Source of the DNA: Pseudisothecium myosuroides
Lineage: Eukaryota; Streptophyta; Bryopsida; Hypnales; Lembophyllaceae
Reading direction: 5' to 3'
NCBI GenBank assembly: GCA_951799445.1
Contig: OX637295.1
Location: 20,274,001 to 20,338,000, forward strand
Length of the DNA: 64,000 nt
Below the pieces are notes generated by a model. That model did not search any database, was not told the origin of the DNA, and was given only the letters and a program-made list of their open reading frames with translations. The translations under genes were made by a program, and so were the position numbers. Numbering within the stretch: position 1 is the first letter of the stretch; every line of letters starts with the position of its first letter. This document shows positions 24,826 to 38,400 of the stretch, piece after piece.

Positions 24826-26488
24826 TTGAATACATACATACCATTTGAGGATGAACTAGGGGTAATAGATAATTGTCTGGCACAAGCTACGGGTGTAGCC
24901 TTAAATATTTTATGCACTGTCCAAACAGACCGAAATGCCATCAGATTGCCCTAGTCGCATTACAGAAGTACTACACGATTTCGGTAGCAGTAGATGCATG
25001 TGAACTCTTTTCAAAGCTGATCTCAAATGTCCATTAGACGGCAGCAATCAACAGAACTTTGCAGCATACGACCATATAATCTAAACAATTGACATAAGCA
25101 AATAGGGCACTTTCAAGTACAATCAGATGACCTACTCACATGGACAGGCCTACACAACTTCAATATCATTAGCTGCATGTTCAATACCCTAAGCGCGGAA
25201 TTAGAAATGATCTCAACATCTATAGAACGAGTGCTGTTAATTGCGTCCTTCTGCACAATGTATACTCCGTACACTAAAAATACTTGAGCAATCAGCGCAG
25301 AATCTGAATGACCTACTCACAATGAAAAACTGCACGATTTCAACATCATTAGCTCCATGTACACTCCCTTCAGAGCGGAAAATAATCCCATTGCAGTCCG
25401 CTCGATTCTATAATTTTCATGCCCGTAAAATTAAATTTAGAAATTATCCCGCCATCCATTAGACGAACGGAACAGCACTCTTCTGCATAAGCCATACTCA
25501 GTAAACTATAAACACATAAAACAAGCAAACGACGCAAAATCAAGTGCCTCACGTTGACCTAATCACACTGGAAAAACTACACAATTTCAATATCATTAGC
25601 TACATGATTGCGTCCATCTCGATTGCGTCCATCTAAAGGACAAACGCAAGCGACAACAGTTACCTCTCCATAACTCACAATTTTCAGCTCCTTTTACGCA
25701 GAGACAATCCCCTTGCATTCCGCTCGACTCTACAACGTACAATCCCCTAGATTAGAAATTATCTCAACGTCCATTGGAAGGATGCAATCAGCAGCACTCT
25801 TCCGCACAATGTCTACTCCGTCGACCACAAACTACAAAAACAAGCAAACAATGCAGAATCTGATTGATTAACCTACTCACATTAAAAAATCTACACAACT
25901 TCAGCATCACCATCTCCATGCACACTCCCCTAAGCAGTAATCATCTCAACAAAGCTCTCGATTGCGTCCATCGAATGCAAAAACACAAGCCACAACACTC
26001 CTCTCCGTAACGCACCACATTCCACGCTCCTTCCGCGCATTCACAATCCGCTCGACTCTACAAAACTCTCGTACATGAGCTCTAATTCTCCTCCTCTTCC
26101 CTCGAAATCTCACCATTCCTAACGATATTTAACGATTTTCCGTTACCTGATCCGTGAAAAAAAAAAAAAAAAAAAGTTGCGGCATCGGGAATGGCGAGAA
26201 GCAGAAACGTACCAGCGTGAATGGCGTCCTTGGGAGCAACGAAACGAAATGGCGAGAGGTGGAATTGATGAAGTGCACGTCGTCAGGCGCCGTTGCAAAT
26301 GCAGAGGATTTCTAAGTTAACAAACAATGCAACTGGGAAATGGAATGCGGAACGAGAATGGGGGCGGAGGTGATTCATAGTGGGAGACGGGGTCCGGGTA
26401 TTGGAGGGTATTGGAGGGTATTGGAGGGTATAGGAGGGTGTCGGACCGCGGGAGTGGGAGAGCCGTTGAGGATTCGAAAGTGGGCGGG
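24826..26488 (-). repeat. 5' module, copy 1: leader intron repeats plus non-coding first exon upstream of MAD3
   Basis: Matches 42139-43726 in the same orientation along its whole length, from CATACATACCATTTGAGGAT to the GC-rich end (GTCGGACCGC). In minus sense it contains a likely non-coding exon ending ATTCACGCTG/gtacgt at 26213, whose intron could end at the MAD3 acceptor at 24697. The intron part is itself made of degenerate units of roughly 180-250 bp (recurring CCTACTCACA, ATCATTAGCTCCATG, GCACAATGTxTACTCCG, GCGGAAxTxAxAxATTATC). Confidence 0.75.
26398..26440. repeat. 10-bp minisatellite TTGGAGGGTA
   Basis: Three perfect copies (26401-26430) and a fourth variant (TAGGAGGGTG). The corresponding place in module copy 2 (about 43674) has a single unit. 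Confidence 0.85.
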
Positions 26489-26620
26489 GTTCGCACTGGG
26501 TGGCGGCGCCTGTTTTTTTCTTATAAATTATTATAAATAATAAATAATAAATTTTCATCCAGTTAACCATTTCTCATCCACTTTGCCACCGTTCATCTAG
26601 TTTCAACTACCAAACAGTAT

Positions 26621-26870
26621 TACTCTGCCCCCAAATAATTCCGTGGTTTGAGAACAGTAGTTAAAATAAGCCTCAAATTTTGCCCCAAAAATAATGGTTC
26701 CGTGTGCTTCTAATGTGTATTGCAGTATTGTATACTTCCAATATGCATACCAATACAACAATATATTGTAAGAAATTGTTATCTACATATTTATTTTTTC
26801 TAAAGCAATTCTAAACCGAGCTTACTTTAACCAATGTTTTCAAACCAAGGAATTATTTTGGGGCAGAGTA
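26621..26870. mobile_element. Stowaway-like MITE (Tc1/mariner type) with TA target duplication
   Basis: Ends CTCTGCCCCxAAATAATTCC and TGGTTTGA, inverted at 26838-26868. The element 26623-26868 is flanked by TA on both sides. At 246 bp with ends resembling the Stowaway consensus it is a typical MITE. No coding capacity. Confidence 0.65.
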
Positions 26871-27857
26871 GTATTACTCAAGCTATCATGTTCCCAAAGT
26901 TTTGGCAGTGCCAAGACAAGATCTTAGTTGAAATTTGTCATTTATAAAAATAGATTTTTATATCTACAGTAGCAATTTTTGGCCACCATAAAAATAAGTT
27001 TGCTACACGGTAGCCAGGTTGTTTGAATTTTGGTTAGGGGACATAATAGTTAATTGTAAAGGCATGTAAATTGGCGGGCTTTTGATGGCCATTTGGTGGC
27101 CATTTGCACCAAAGTAATGGGCCTTGCACCATGCCCTTGGAACATAAATAGTATTGAAAGGGCAACAAACTACTTGAAAACTTCAAATTAAGGAAAAATC
27201 TTGGATGAATTTACTAAATTGTGAATGAAAAACAAAATTATGGATATGTGACGTGTGCTAATGTAAAATTTTCTATCCAATATGTGGATGAAATGTTGAA
27301 ATTTGGAGCACCACTATAACATTTAATATCGCCACTTTGGCACTTTGTAAAAAATGAAAGAATAAAAATTGATGTGAACCCCTTCTTTATGTGATTCCTT
27401 TTTATGTGATGCCTCTTTCTACATTGCATTCGAAAGCTTTTAGAAACGACAACAAGACATGGCTTATGGCACTTGAATTTTTTTGGAATGTCAACAAGGC
27501 ATGTTGCATGCAATCTAGTCACATCGAGATATAAACTTTTTAAATGGAAATTTAGATCTTACGTTTGCAAAAGGAAGGAATCAAATACAAATTAACATCT
27601 CAAGTGGTGTATATTTGTGTTTGATCTTCTTTTTTTGCAAAAAGTGGCACAAATCCATTATTCCTATTTATGGAATTTTTTTTCTTTAGATTTTTTTATG
27701 ATTTTTTTTCTACTTGATTTTGTTTACTTAATTAAACTTAATAGGTTTTAACATAAATCAACCTATATGGAAAACAAGGAATTTAATAGAATTTTTTGAA
27801 TTATTAAATATAAAAATATAAAATTTGTTGCTAATTGTATTATTTGGATGTTTCCAT

Positions 27858-27890
<33 letters not shown>

Positions 27891-28399
27891 CAATTTCTTT
27901 TCAAGTTTTGCTGTGAAAATTATAAACATGACATTTATTTCAAAAAAATAATAAATAATTTTAAGTTTTGTAAATTTTTGTGTTTGATCCCTTCTTTTTG
28001 TAAAGGTGGGGCCTAAACCTCCATTTAGGAAGAACACAAACTCAATGTGATTGCATAGAACCATACCTTCTTGTTATTCCAAAAAAAAAATTCAAGGAGA
28101 ATAAGAAATCAAATGCATTTTAGAATACTGTGCAAGTATTGAAAGAAACACCACATAAAGATTTATATTTACATGACTTCACAATTAACACTAGTCTCAT
28201 TTCCATTTCATTGTTGAGTAGAGGAATTGCACTACAATTGCAACTCCTGCCTTAATTTGGTATTGCAAGATTCATCATCATGGAAATCATCCTTTTTGGT
28301 ACCGTGTGAAACATTTGCTAAAACCCCCCTCAAAGTACTCATTATAAATCAATCTTGCACAATAGTTTTGAGTGAATTTTGCATAGTAGTCTTGGAATT
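26871..28399. other. AT-rich intergenic DNA, no gene seen
   Basis: Includes a (TA)n microsatellite at about 27860-27890. Frames are short and unsupported. Confidence 0.5.
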
Positions 28400-28573
28400 G
28401 TCAAATGGATGGTAAAGAATCCTTCCATGTAAAATAGAAGTATAGATGTTCATCCTTGGAATTTTGTGTGAATCTTGTATAGTAGTAGAAACCTCCCTTT
28501 CTCACATAAAATTCCAAGGATGAACATCAATACTTCTATTTTACATAGAAGGATTCTCTACCATCCATTTGAC
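28400..28573. repeat. long near-perfect foldback (72-bp arms, about 68 paired)
   Basis: Bases 28400-28471 and 28502-28573 are reverse complements with about four mismatches, separated by 30 bases. The arms begin GTCAAATGGATGGTA and end near TGTGA. A transcript of either strand would form a long hairpin. It may be a MITE or a young small-RNA precursor; no TIR or target-duplication evidence decides between them. Confidence 0.8.
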
Positions 28574-29484
28574 GCTTACAATGTGACAGGGGTAACCTTA
28601 TAAGGACGAAGAGGCTAAAATATGGTTGATAGATGTCTTTCCAAATCACTGAAGAAATAAAGAATGCACCTATTGGCCCCCCAAAATAGTCATTTTTGTG
28701 AGTGACTACCTTGGTCATAGGCCAGCATCATAGGTCAGGGTTAAAACGGTCAGCGCAACACATCTGGTGAACCATATAGTTTTATTCACTCTGGATCAAA
28801 GAGGACAAGGCACTGCATAACGCATATCTACAGTGAAGTAAGAAAGCTTGAGTAGGTTCTCATCTACAATATAATGTTTATAGCTACATAAAAATGGAGT
28901 CATAGTCCCCACATGAAATAAGCTACAGAGCCTAAACCCTAAGCTACACTGCAAAAGGGTTTAAACCTCCATTTGAAGCACAGCTGCTTGTTGATCTGCT
29001 AGCACCTGACATTACAAAGCTATTCAACAGCCTTTTCTAACTCAACCAACCTTGCACTCCCTATACTGAAGCCCTTGCATCAACAACTACGCTACGGGCT
29101 TTTATTTGGGTGCTAGGCCTTGCAAATCTTGTTCAGTAATTTGTAGGCTAGCTACTAAATTGAACACAACATGATTCTTCTATTCAAGCACTAGCCCCGT
29201 TACAGAGTTTTAAACCCAATTAGAAGAAACCAACTTCTGTTGACCATCTTCGACACCTCTTTCATGGGATGAGTTCACCGAAATGCAACACACAACACAA
29301 GGAAACTCTCTGATTCTAACAGCACGCAGCAAATGCAATTGGACTCTGAATTGCATCAGCAAGGGCATTGACGACACAACCCTTAAAGAAAAGAAGAAGA
29401 ATACTAAAACCAACGTGAATGAAGAGGCTTCAAGAGCCGCACATGGGAATAGAAAGCAAGTGCTACTGTTTTGGCAGTAGAGCA
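28574..29484 (-). other. 3' flank of the urease gene
   Basis: Probably includes the urease 3' UTR just below 29485. Otherwise no feature recognised. Confidence 0.4.
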
Positions 29485-32400
29485 CTAAAAGAGGAAGTAA
29501 GTTTGCGCTAAAGGGAGGGATTGCGCTGGCTCACAAACCAACGGCACTTTGTCCGCGGTGACATGATAGGACTCAGGGTCCACTTCAATGACAGGCATGG
29601 CATTGTTGAGCTTCATGTCCGCCTTGCCAATATTGCGCACATTTTGCACTGCTTCCACTCGTTTCTCCAAACCATAGGCGGCTTTCACACCGCCCTCTAG
29701 TGCCGCCTGCAAGCACAAATCATTAAGCATTCATCGAATCAAATCAAAGGATAAATAACTCTTTTCGTCCTAAGATCAACATGAATGAAGAATTTGTTGA
29801 AGATAGTTACACAAAATAGGGTACATCCACACCAAGGGAGAATATCTTAACCTTATCAATGAAGTTGGAAATGCAGTTTAGACCCTTTTTCAAACTTGTC
29901 AAACTCCTTAGTAGATCACATTTGTATACAACAAACAGAAAATGTGACGAACAAACAGAAAATGTGATATTAAAGTGCTCAGGGCGTGTAGAGGAATCAT
30001 GGCTGAGTTATTTCTATACTATCAGTATTCGGAAGGTTACCTTGCTGACAAAAGCAATGGACTGGGCACTGCATGCCTTGCCAAGAGCTCCATACATGGG
30101 TCGCATTAGTACCTGTTCCAAAACCAACACACAAGTCAGGGCTAAGGCTCTTAAGATAAAATCGTAAAATCGTCCGCATACGTATTTGAGTGCGGTTCCT
30201 ATTATTCAGTTATTGATGAGTTTCGTTTCAAAAATGGATTAAAAATTCTCTTAGCATGCATTTTTCGGACTCCATCTAAATAAATTGTGAATTTTCAAAG
30301 TGCTGAAAACATAAGTTTATGAAATTGACCCAAGGCTCTCATGAGTAGAGGCTTTACAGATTAGGTGTAGTTCTCTTAGATGTGTCACAATTTGGTCATT
30401 AGATCTTAAAGTGTCTGTAATAGACACTTTAATCGGTGTAGTTACCTGGAAGGTCTTGTAAGACAGGGAACACGTGTCAATTCCTGATTGCTTAAACCTC
30501 CTGAATAAGTGATGTGGACACACAAAAAGTTCATCATTTTGCTCAAAGTTGCTATTTAATACAGGAATGCAAAACAGCATGAGAGTAGAAATGTGCACCG
30601 GTTCAGGAGTTGGGATGCTGGCATTGGCATCTCCCATTTGTGCCCAAGCAACGAAGCCACCCTTGAGAACCAATTCAGGCTTGGCTCCGAATAGACCCGG
30701 TTTCCACAGCACTAGATCAGCAAATTTGCCTACCTGTAAGGCACACACATGAACTCTTCAATCAGAATCCCCCCAAAAGGACTAAATGTGTGATAAGTGT
30801 GCTACAATCAAATGATAGCACGATGAGTGCAAGATATCTCAAAATGTCATTTTACAGGTCATATTAAGGAGGTTAGAAAGTATTAAATTCACAAGGATTA
30901 AGAATGGTCAACATATGAGGAATTTGAATTCTTTGGGACTAAGAAACAGTTTGAATCTATGCTACAGTCAATGATAACAGGTGTGCAAGATATCTCAAAA
31001 TTTCATTTTAGAGGTCATATTGAAGAAGGTAGAATGTATAAAATTCCCAAGGATTAAGAATGGTGAACATATGAAGAATTGGGATTGTTTGGGGACTTTA
31101 AAATAGTTTGAATCTGTGCTACACATTGTGACAAGAAGGCAGGATATTCCAAAATGTCATTTAGAGGCCATATTATAGAGATCTGAGTGTAATTGAATTT
31201 CTAAGATCTAAGAAGAGTGAACACATGAAGAATATAACGAAGAGCGAGCTTTTACCTCCACAGAACCGATGAGGTGAGATAAGCCATGTGCTATGGCTGG
31301 GTTGATGGTATATTTGGCAACATATCTTCGAATGCGTAGATTATCGTTATCTACATTCTTCACTTCAGGCAGCTGCCCGCGCTGCATTTTCATCTTGTGG
31401 GCTGTTTGCCAGGTTCGTGTTATGACCTGCCAAACATGAAATGAATTATAACATTTTCTTTAAGACGCTGAAGACACCTTGGAATCGGGCATGACGCCTA
31501 GAATTTTGAGTATTAATAGATGCCCATCCTCACATTTTCTTAATATAAAGATACAATGTGAAAAAAGGTTAAGAGATGTGAAAAAGAATTCAATACTGCA
31601 TATGAGTGACTGTAAATCAAATAAGGTGTAAGGTTAGCAGACATAATCGCAATCCCTACCTAAATGCATCACAATGTAGACCTCATCTGCATTTCAAAAC
31701 CTAAATGTATGGTTGTCATTCTTCCCTTATTCATGTGACACAAATCTCATAAAACAAGTATCTTACATTTAGGTTTCGAAATAAAGAGAAGGTATACACT
31801 GTGACGCAAGTAGGTGGGGATCAAAATTAGCTGTAGTCTTAGCATTTGTAACTCAATGAAGGTGCAGTGCTTCAAGGGCTAAAAAGTCTTACACTAGCAA
31901 GTAATTTGGAAAGTGCGAAGGGTTAGAATAAAACCTCGCCAATCCGACCCATTGCTTGAGAATCAGATGACATCATGCTGATGGCACCCATGTCATGGAG
32001 GATGTCCTCAGCAGCTATTGTCTCCCCCCGAATCCGAGATTCTGCAAAAGCAACATCCTCTGGAATGTTCCTGTTGAGATGATGACACACCATCTGCACA
32101 GAAGAGCATTTGAATCAGGTCCATATTTTGCAAACTCAGAAACAATTAATGCTTGTACTTGGTGTTAGGAAATGGTTTTAGCAAAGTGAATCCACTGCAA
32201 AGGTGTACCTAAACTCATTCCTAAAATCTTCACTAACATCCATGGTATTCTTGAAATCACATGAGAACATACCTAAAGTTTTTCTGAGTGATAATGAAAG
32301 TGGGGATTCTCTTAAGCATCTCACTTGGCTATTAATTGATCATTGCAAGCTATCAAGGAGAACAAACAAACAAGAAAGTGGCTAATTGCAAGTTCCTCTA

Positions 32401-35400
32401 CCTAAATAATTTCCAATTGACAATCTCAGATTTCACTTGTCACAATTCTATCATACACAAGAAATTTAGCCGTTGAATGAAACATCACAACATGTTATAA
32501 TTACTTTTAACACATGTCTCATTTTCAAACAACTGTTTAGTCTCTTCCCTTAGGGTAGAGAAGACAAATAAAATGTATTCTCAACACTGCTAAAGGAAAG
32601 AAATTTGGCCAGGGCGAGTACCAGCATATCAAGATGTTCATCTATGGTATTGACTGTGTAAGGTCTTGTGGGGTTTGTCGAAGACGGCAAGACATTTGGC
32701 AAGCCGCAAACTCGAATGAGGTCAGGTGCATGACCACCACCTGCACCCTCACTGTCATCCAACAAACGTTAAATTCTCTAATATCACATCCTATGTCCTC
32801 TCACAAAACCTTAGAGACAGGACACAATTACTTCAAAGCACACCCTCTGTTTTCATCATCACACTATGACATGTTTCAAGAAGTTGCATACAATATGATG
32901 ATAAGGAATTTGACAAGGACTTCAGACCACCTTCTTGACTCATGCGACCTTATGTAATCACTTTTACATGCAACACTATTGATTGAAACAATGTTACAAA
33001 AAATCCTTTGACAATCACATGCAATTTTGGGAGCTGAAACTGTGACATTAAAGAGGTGTAATAAGAGTTTCTAAGAATTCGGTGCACAACAAATGATATG
33101 GGTGTGACATACAGACCTGTGGTAAGTATGAATGGTCCGGCCTCCGAATGCTTCAATGGACTGCTCGACACATCCCGATTCATTCAATGTGTCTGTGTGG
33201 ATAGTCACCTGCAGGAAAATACAATAAGCGGTGTCAGATCCTGCTCTGCTATTTCTAGTTCTGTTACTAGATTGAGCGAGACATAATTCTTCTTTCCTCA
33301 AAGTATAGCTACGTTGTGTAATTTTGGAACACGACTATGAAATTGCCTTCTTCTGCGGGCAAACTCTGACACCTCCTAATGATCGAATCCATGAGAGAAC
33401 AGAAAGCTGCAATATGCTACAGAGATATTCCAAAGAAGTAGTACTTTGATCACAGGAAAACAAGGTCTTAGGAAGAGGATATTAAAACCGTTATGGATCT
33501 ATACTGACCCTTTCTCTCCTTCAGTCCCCTTGGTTGGTCTTCAATTAGCAAGTTGAGTGTGAGCATGAATTGGACACTAATCTTTTAATGGAAATGGGAT
33601 TGTCTACTATCCCTTCAATAGTGGTTCACAAACTCCCACTGTTTGAATGGTAGCATAAGAAATCATCATACATAGAGTGAGTTTGGCTCTTGTACTTAGA
33701 ATGATCCCACCAGTGAGAGATAGTGATCTCATACTGATTTAATGAAAGCACACTCCCACATATTGGTTCAAATGCTTAACCCTTAAACGTCATAGGTTTT
33801 CAAAATGCATTACCAAAAAGACGTGTCGCATCAGGGTGCACTAAGAATCAGGCAGAGGGCGCTACCTGTATGTCATATTCATCAGCAACATTGAGACAAT
33901 TCCTGATTGCAGCTGGCGTGGTTCCCCAATCTTCATGGAGTTTCAATCCTACAGCACCAGCTCGTATAATATCTGGCAGCCCTTCCACATCAGACGTGTT
34001 TCCCTGCAGAGAGAAAAAGGTCCATGAGGTGCATTTGATCATTATGCGTGTTTTTTCCAAACCATGTGTACCACACTCGCTAAGTTACGTACTGATCTCA
34101 ATAGGATGAAAAGAGTACCTCCAAAGAGGCATGGCCTTGCACCTAAGGGTCCTAACCAAAGCCTAGAGATGTTAAAATGTGAAGAAAATTTAGAAGTTCA
34201 TGCGTTCATACCTTGCCAGTAAAGCCAATGTTGAGAGGAAACTGGTCTGTGGCCTGCAACATAAGACGCATCTGCTCTGGAGATGGGGTGCACGTTGTTG
34301 CACAAGTGCCATGGGCTGGCCCAGTCCCACCCCCTACCAGCGTCGTAATGCCTGATAACAATTTGCCAAATTTGTGTTATTTGAGCATAACATTTTGAGG
34401 AGATGCCTCAACACCCTTGAAAGAGGAATCCAAATTCTTTTGTGGACAATCATAAGCTCATGTCACGAGGAAGATAACAAACCCTATAAGAACATACTGG
34501 CCACTCACTGTCAATGTCAAACTTGTAAGTATTATTTTTTGGGTTTCCATCTACGATGGAGAAGTTTGAGCTCCTAAAGAACTGCTAAAGAATGCTTCAT
34601 GCGACTGAATGGTGACTAGATGACTTATTTTGTGTACCACTGTTATCACCACTTAGACAAGACACTACTAGAGGACAGTCAAAGCAAGCTACAACTTGGA
34701 AGAGTGACCAAAAACAGAAAAACGAGAACCTGTTATTATCTTTACTAAATCACTCCAAGTAGACCTGAAGAAAAGGCGCAAAGAGAACTAAGCACAAAGG
34801 ACAACATGAAAAAAAAAGAAGTGAACAAGGTCACAAGGTCTTCAGTAAAATTGGACTATTTCATGAATTCATGAGAAAGATTTTCCTCATGAAGATATAT
34901 CAAGATGTTTCTGAAATGGTCTAATTTTAGAATCGTCTTTGTATGAGTTTTCCTTCAATTATCCAGTTTTAAACGTGACTCTCAAAATATCAGAGAGATA
35001 TCACAATTAACAAAGGACTCGGCATCAATTCATTTTCATAGAAAGAGGGAAAGAGGTACCAGATGCAATGGCTTCATCACCAAGTTGGGGACATATGAAG
35101 TGAATATGGGTGTCCAGTCCACCAGCTGTAACGATCAGACCTTCCCCAGCAAATGCTTCTGTGTTGACCTTGCAAAATCAAGACCAACATCTCAGCTCAC
35201 AACGTACTATTCAAGAGTATTCGTGGCATAACGATACAGTTATTAACGATTTAGGTTTTTCTTTCCATCTTGTACCTACTTCTTAAGAATTTTCTAAAGA
35301 GTGAAAATGAAGTTTCTCTTTTGAGTTTTTTGCTCCTAGAGTCTCAACTCAATCCTCCATTATAAAGATCTTTTACCTCAAAACTTTGTAATGCAAAATT

Positions 35401-38400
35401 TAAGAGGATTCAAAGCCTTATAATCTAGTGTGAAAAGGAGCGAAAAAAAGTATTTTTTCACTTTAAACTGCAATCTAGAAGGTCAAAGTTTCTGAAAATT
35501 TTTCCACACGTTTTCAAACTAGTCAAGCGCAAGATCCTAAGGGTTGGATGTGCCAAAAAAAGTTTAAAAATTTAACTCTTTGCAATAAAAATGGCAGCTT
35601 TGTAGTGTTTTTTGGTAAAACATAGGCATGGAACTTTTAGAGGTTAATCAATTAATTTACAAATTGTCAAAGAAGGGATTTTAGGACATCCACCAACAAA
35701 AATTTGATCCTTTCATAACTTTTACATACAAATCCAAATAATAAATACATTGGTGCATCGGAATCCTCTTTCTTTTGCCTACATGACCATCAATAAATTT
35801 GACCAATCTAGTAACATCAATACGTATCTATTATCAAACAAGTGATTTCAGAACACCAACATAACTTCAACTCCCCCCTTTCATGTCTCACATATGGTAT
35901 CCAAACACCAAATTCTGCAGTGCGTTAAAATCCTCTTTCAAACAGTAATCCTAAAATCACTTCTGTGACGATAGGTTTATTTACTTCAAAGTTCCAATTG
36001 TCAAACAAGAGTATTAAAAGCCAGCCTCAAACTTTTACTGTTCTTTCTTTGACAATAGGAACTTTTAAATATCTTGTTTGCGGTCACAATAAGTACACGC
36101 TCTTGTTTTTGATGCACAAACAAGAACATTAAAACTTCGACTCCTACCTTCATAACTTTTGCATAAGCTATCCAAATAACCCATTCTTCGGCACGTTCAA
36201 TCCTCATTCATTCACGCATCGATTCCCCCAAATCATAACTTTCACACACAGTATCCAAACACCACATTCCTTGCCACGTTCGAATCCTCATTAACTCCTC
36301 CAACAATAACATCAATTAAAAAATGTTTGAGCCTGAGTTTCACATACCCCAACCACCATGCCTTCCGTCACCCCCTCCATGACATCCGGGTTCCCTGCTT
36401 TCCCAATCCCCACAATCACACTCCCCTTGATGCCGATATCCGCCTTGTAGATCCCAGTATAATCAACAACAAGCGCATTGCTGATGACGGAGTCCAGCGT
36501 CTCATTTTCCCCATAGCCACTGGCCTGTCCCATTCCGTCCCGGAGGACTTTTCCTCCTCCGAACTTACACTCGTCTCCGTGGGAGGTGAAGTCTCTCTCC
36601 ACTTGGAGGAACAAGTTGGTGTCGCCAAGTTGAACCTTGTCGCCAGCTGTGGGGCCGAATATGTAGGCGTAGTGCTCCTTGTCCACTTTGGTGGTCAGCA
36701 GGGGAGACTCGCCGGAGATGCCAGTCCTGTACAGAAGGTCACAGGCAGGGAGTTAGTGCTGTGAGTCATTGGTTGTACTAGTGAGCAGTATTTCTTTTAA
36801 AAGGAAAGAGAAACAGAGTAGCAGAAATTCGATGACTATTTAAGTTAGTGCGTTTCAGGCTTTGCTCGAAAAGAAAAAGAAAAGAAAAAAACGAGAAACA
36901 GGAGTGGCACACATTTAATGTTCAGAATCTACATAACTTCATGCAATTGTGTGAGGGAGGCAATGGACGTACAGCGCATTTGGCTCATGAGCATGCAGAA
37001 ACTTTTTGGCTCGAATGCCTTCCATGATCAATGGGAGACGAGAGGGGTCTACAGGACCTGTGGCCAGGCCGTTTCCTCCTTTGATGACCTTCTTTCCGCC
37101 AATGCTGACCAGTGATACTGTCTTGGTATCACCTGGCTAATATTACAACAAAAAAAACTTTTAGTTGCTTAACCCCTAAGTACCCAAATGATCAAATACG
37201 GTTGTGTCTATGAATATAGGAATTGAAATAAATCATTCAAGAGAAAGACCAGAAAGAAAATATCATGGTCTACATTTTTGGATGATAGACATATGTTTTG
37301 GAAATTACTATTAGCTTCCAAACTTATCTTTTTATTCTTCGTTTGGGCACTTCTAGGGGCTAAAGGTGGAGGCCGTGCACAAAGAAATAAATGAATTTCA
37401 ATACATTACAAGAAAATTTTCCAGATTTAGTCCCTGAGAGTTCCATTCAATTCCCAAGATAGTTTATCAAAAATGAGTCAAAAACTACGACACTCAGAAA
37501 GATTTAGAGTCTCTGTTAACAAGGTAATTTTTTCATGTCATCATGCAAAACCAATATTCTTAAGGATTGTGAAATAGTGAATACAGTGAACTGAGCATCT
37601 TGGACACCAAATGACTCGGGAATTTCTTCTAATGGAAGTCACATATTTACCTCAAATCGGACAGCCGTGCCAGCAAGGATATTGAGACGCATGCCGTAGG
37701 CTTTCTCTCGGTCGAAAATAAGATATGGATTGGTTTCGATGAAGTGGTAATGACTACCAATCTGAAAAAATTGCATATTTGGAACACTTGCATAAGAGGC
37801 AGGTCAATCTCAAAATGGTAAGAAGTTACGTCAGCAGAAACTTTGGATATTTGGTACCTTAGTTTCATTTAGTTCGTCATCGATGTGTCAGAAAAGTCAT
37901 ACGCTTATCAAGATATAAAGTCCATGCTAACAAAGTATTTTCTTTCACATTCGTAACATTCTTCAGGACTTGCTATTAAGCACCCTTGCAAAAACAATCA
38001 AGATTCATTTTGAGCAGCATCAACACCATTGGAAAAAAGGATAGGCCATTCATTATGATATCCTAAACATGCTCCCTATAACAGATTTTTGCGTCCCTTT
38101 TATGGTTTCCATCTACAACTGCTTACGAACGTTATGTCGTGTATCTGCCTCAGGAATATTATATGCAAAACCAAAGTTCTCCAAGAGTCGAGCAATATTG
38201 AAAACAAGGAAGCAAGAACCTTCAAAGCCAAATGCATAAGAAATGTCGTCTAAATTCAAGTAATGAATAGTGGTTGGAGGAAGCATGGACCTGAATGGGT
38301 CGATCTGCACGATTGCCGACTGTTAACCTAATAGCTTTCCGACCTTGGTTGATGACGATCTCACCTTTCCCAGGAATCAATTTCCCTGGCTGGCTGGCTT

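Noticed and set aside
33776..34160. Possible further TTAA element starting CTTAACCCTTAAACGTC
   Set aside because: The left end is similar but no matching inverted right end with TTAA was found, and the interval would run through urease exon 11.
36327..36764. Plus-strand frame of 145 codons opposite urease exon 8
   Set aside because: It is the antisense shadow of a long, highly conserved urease exon.
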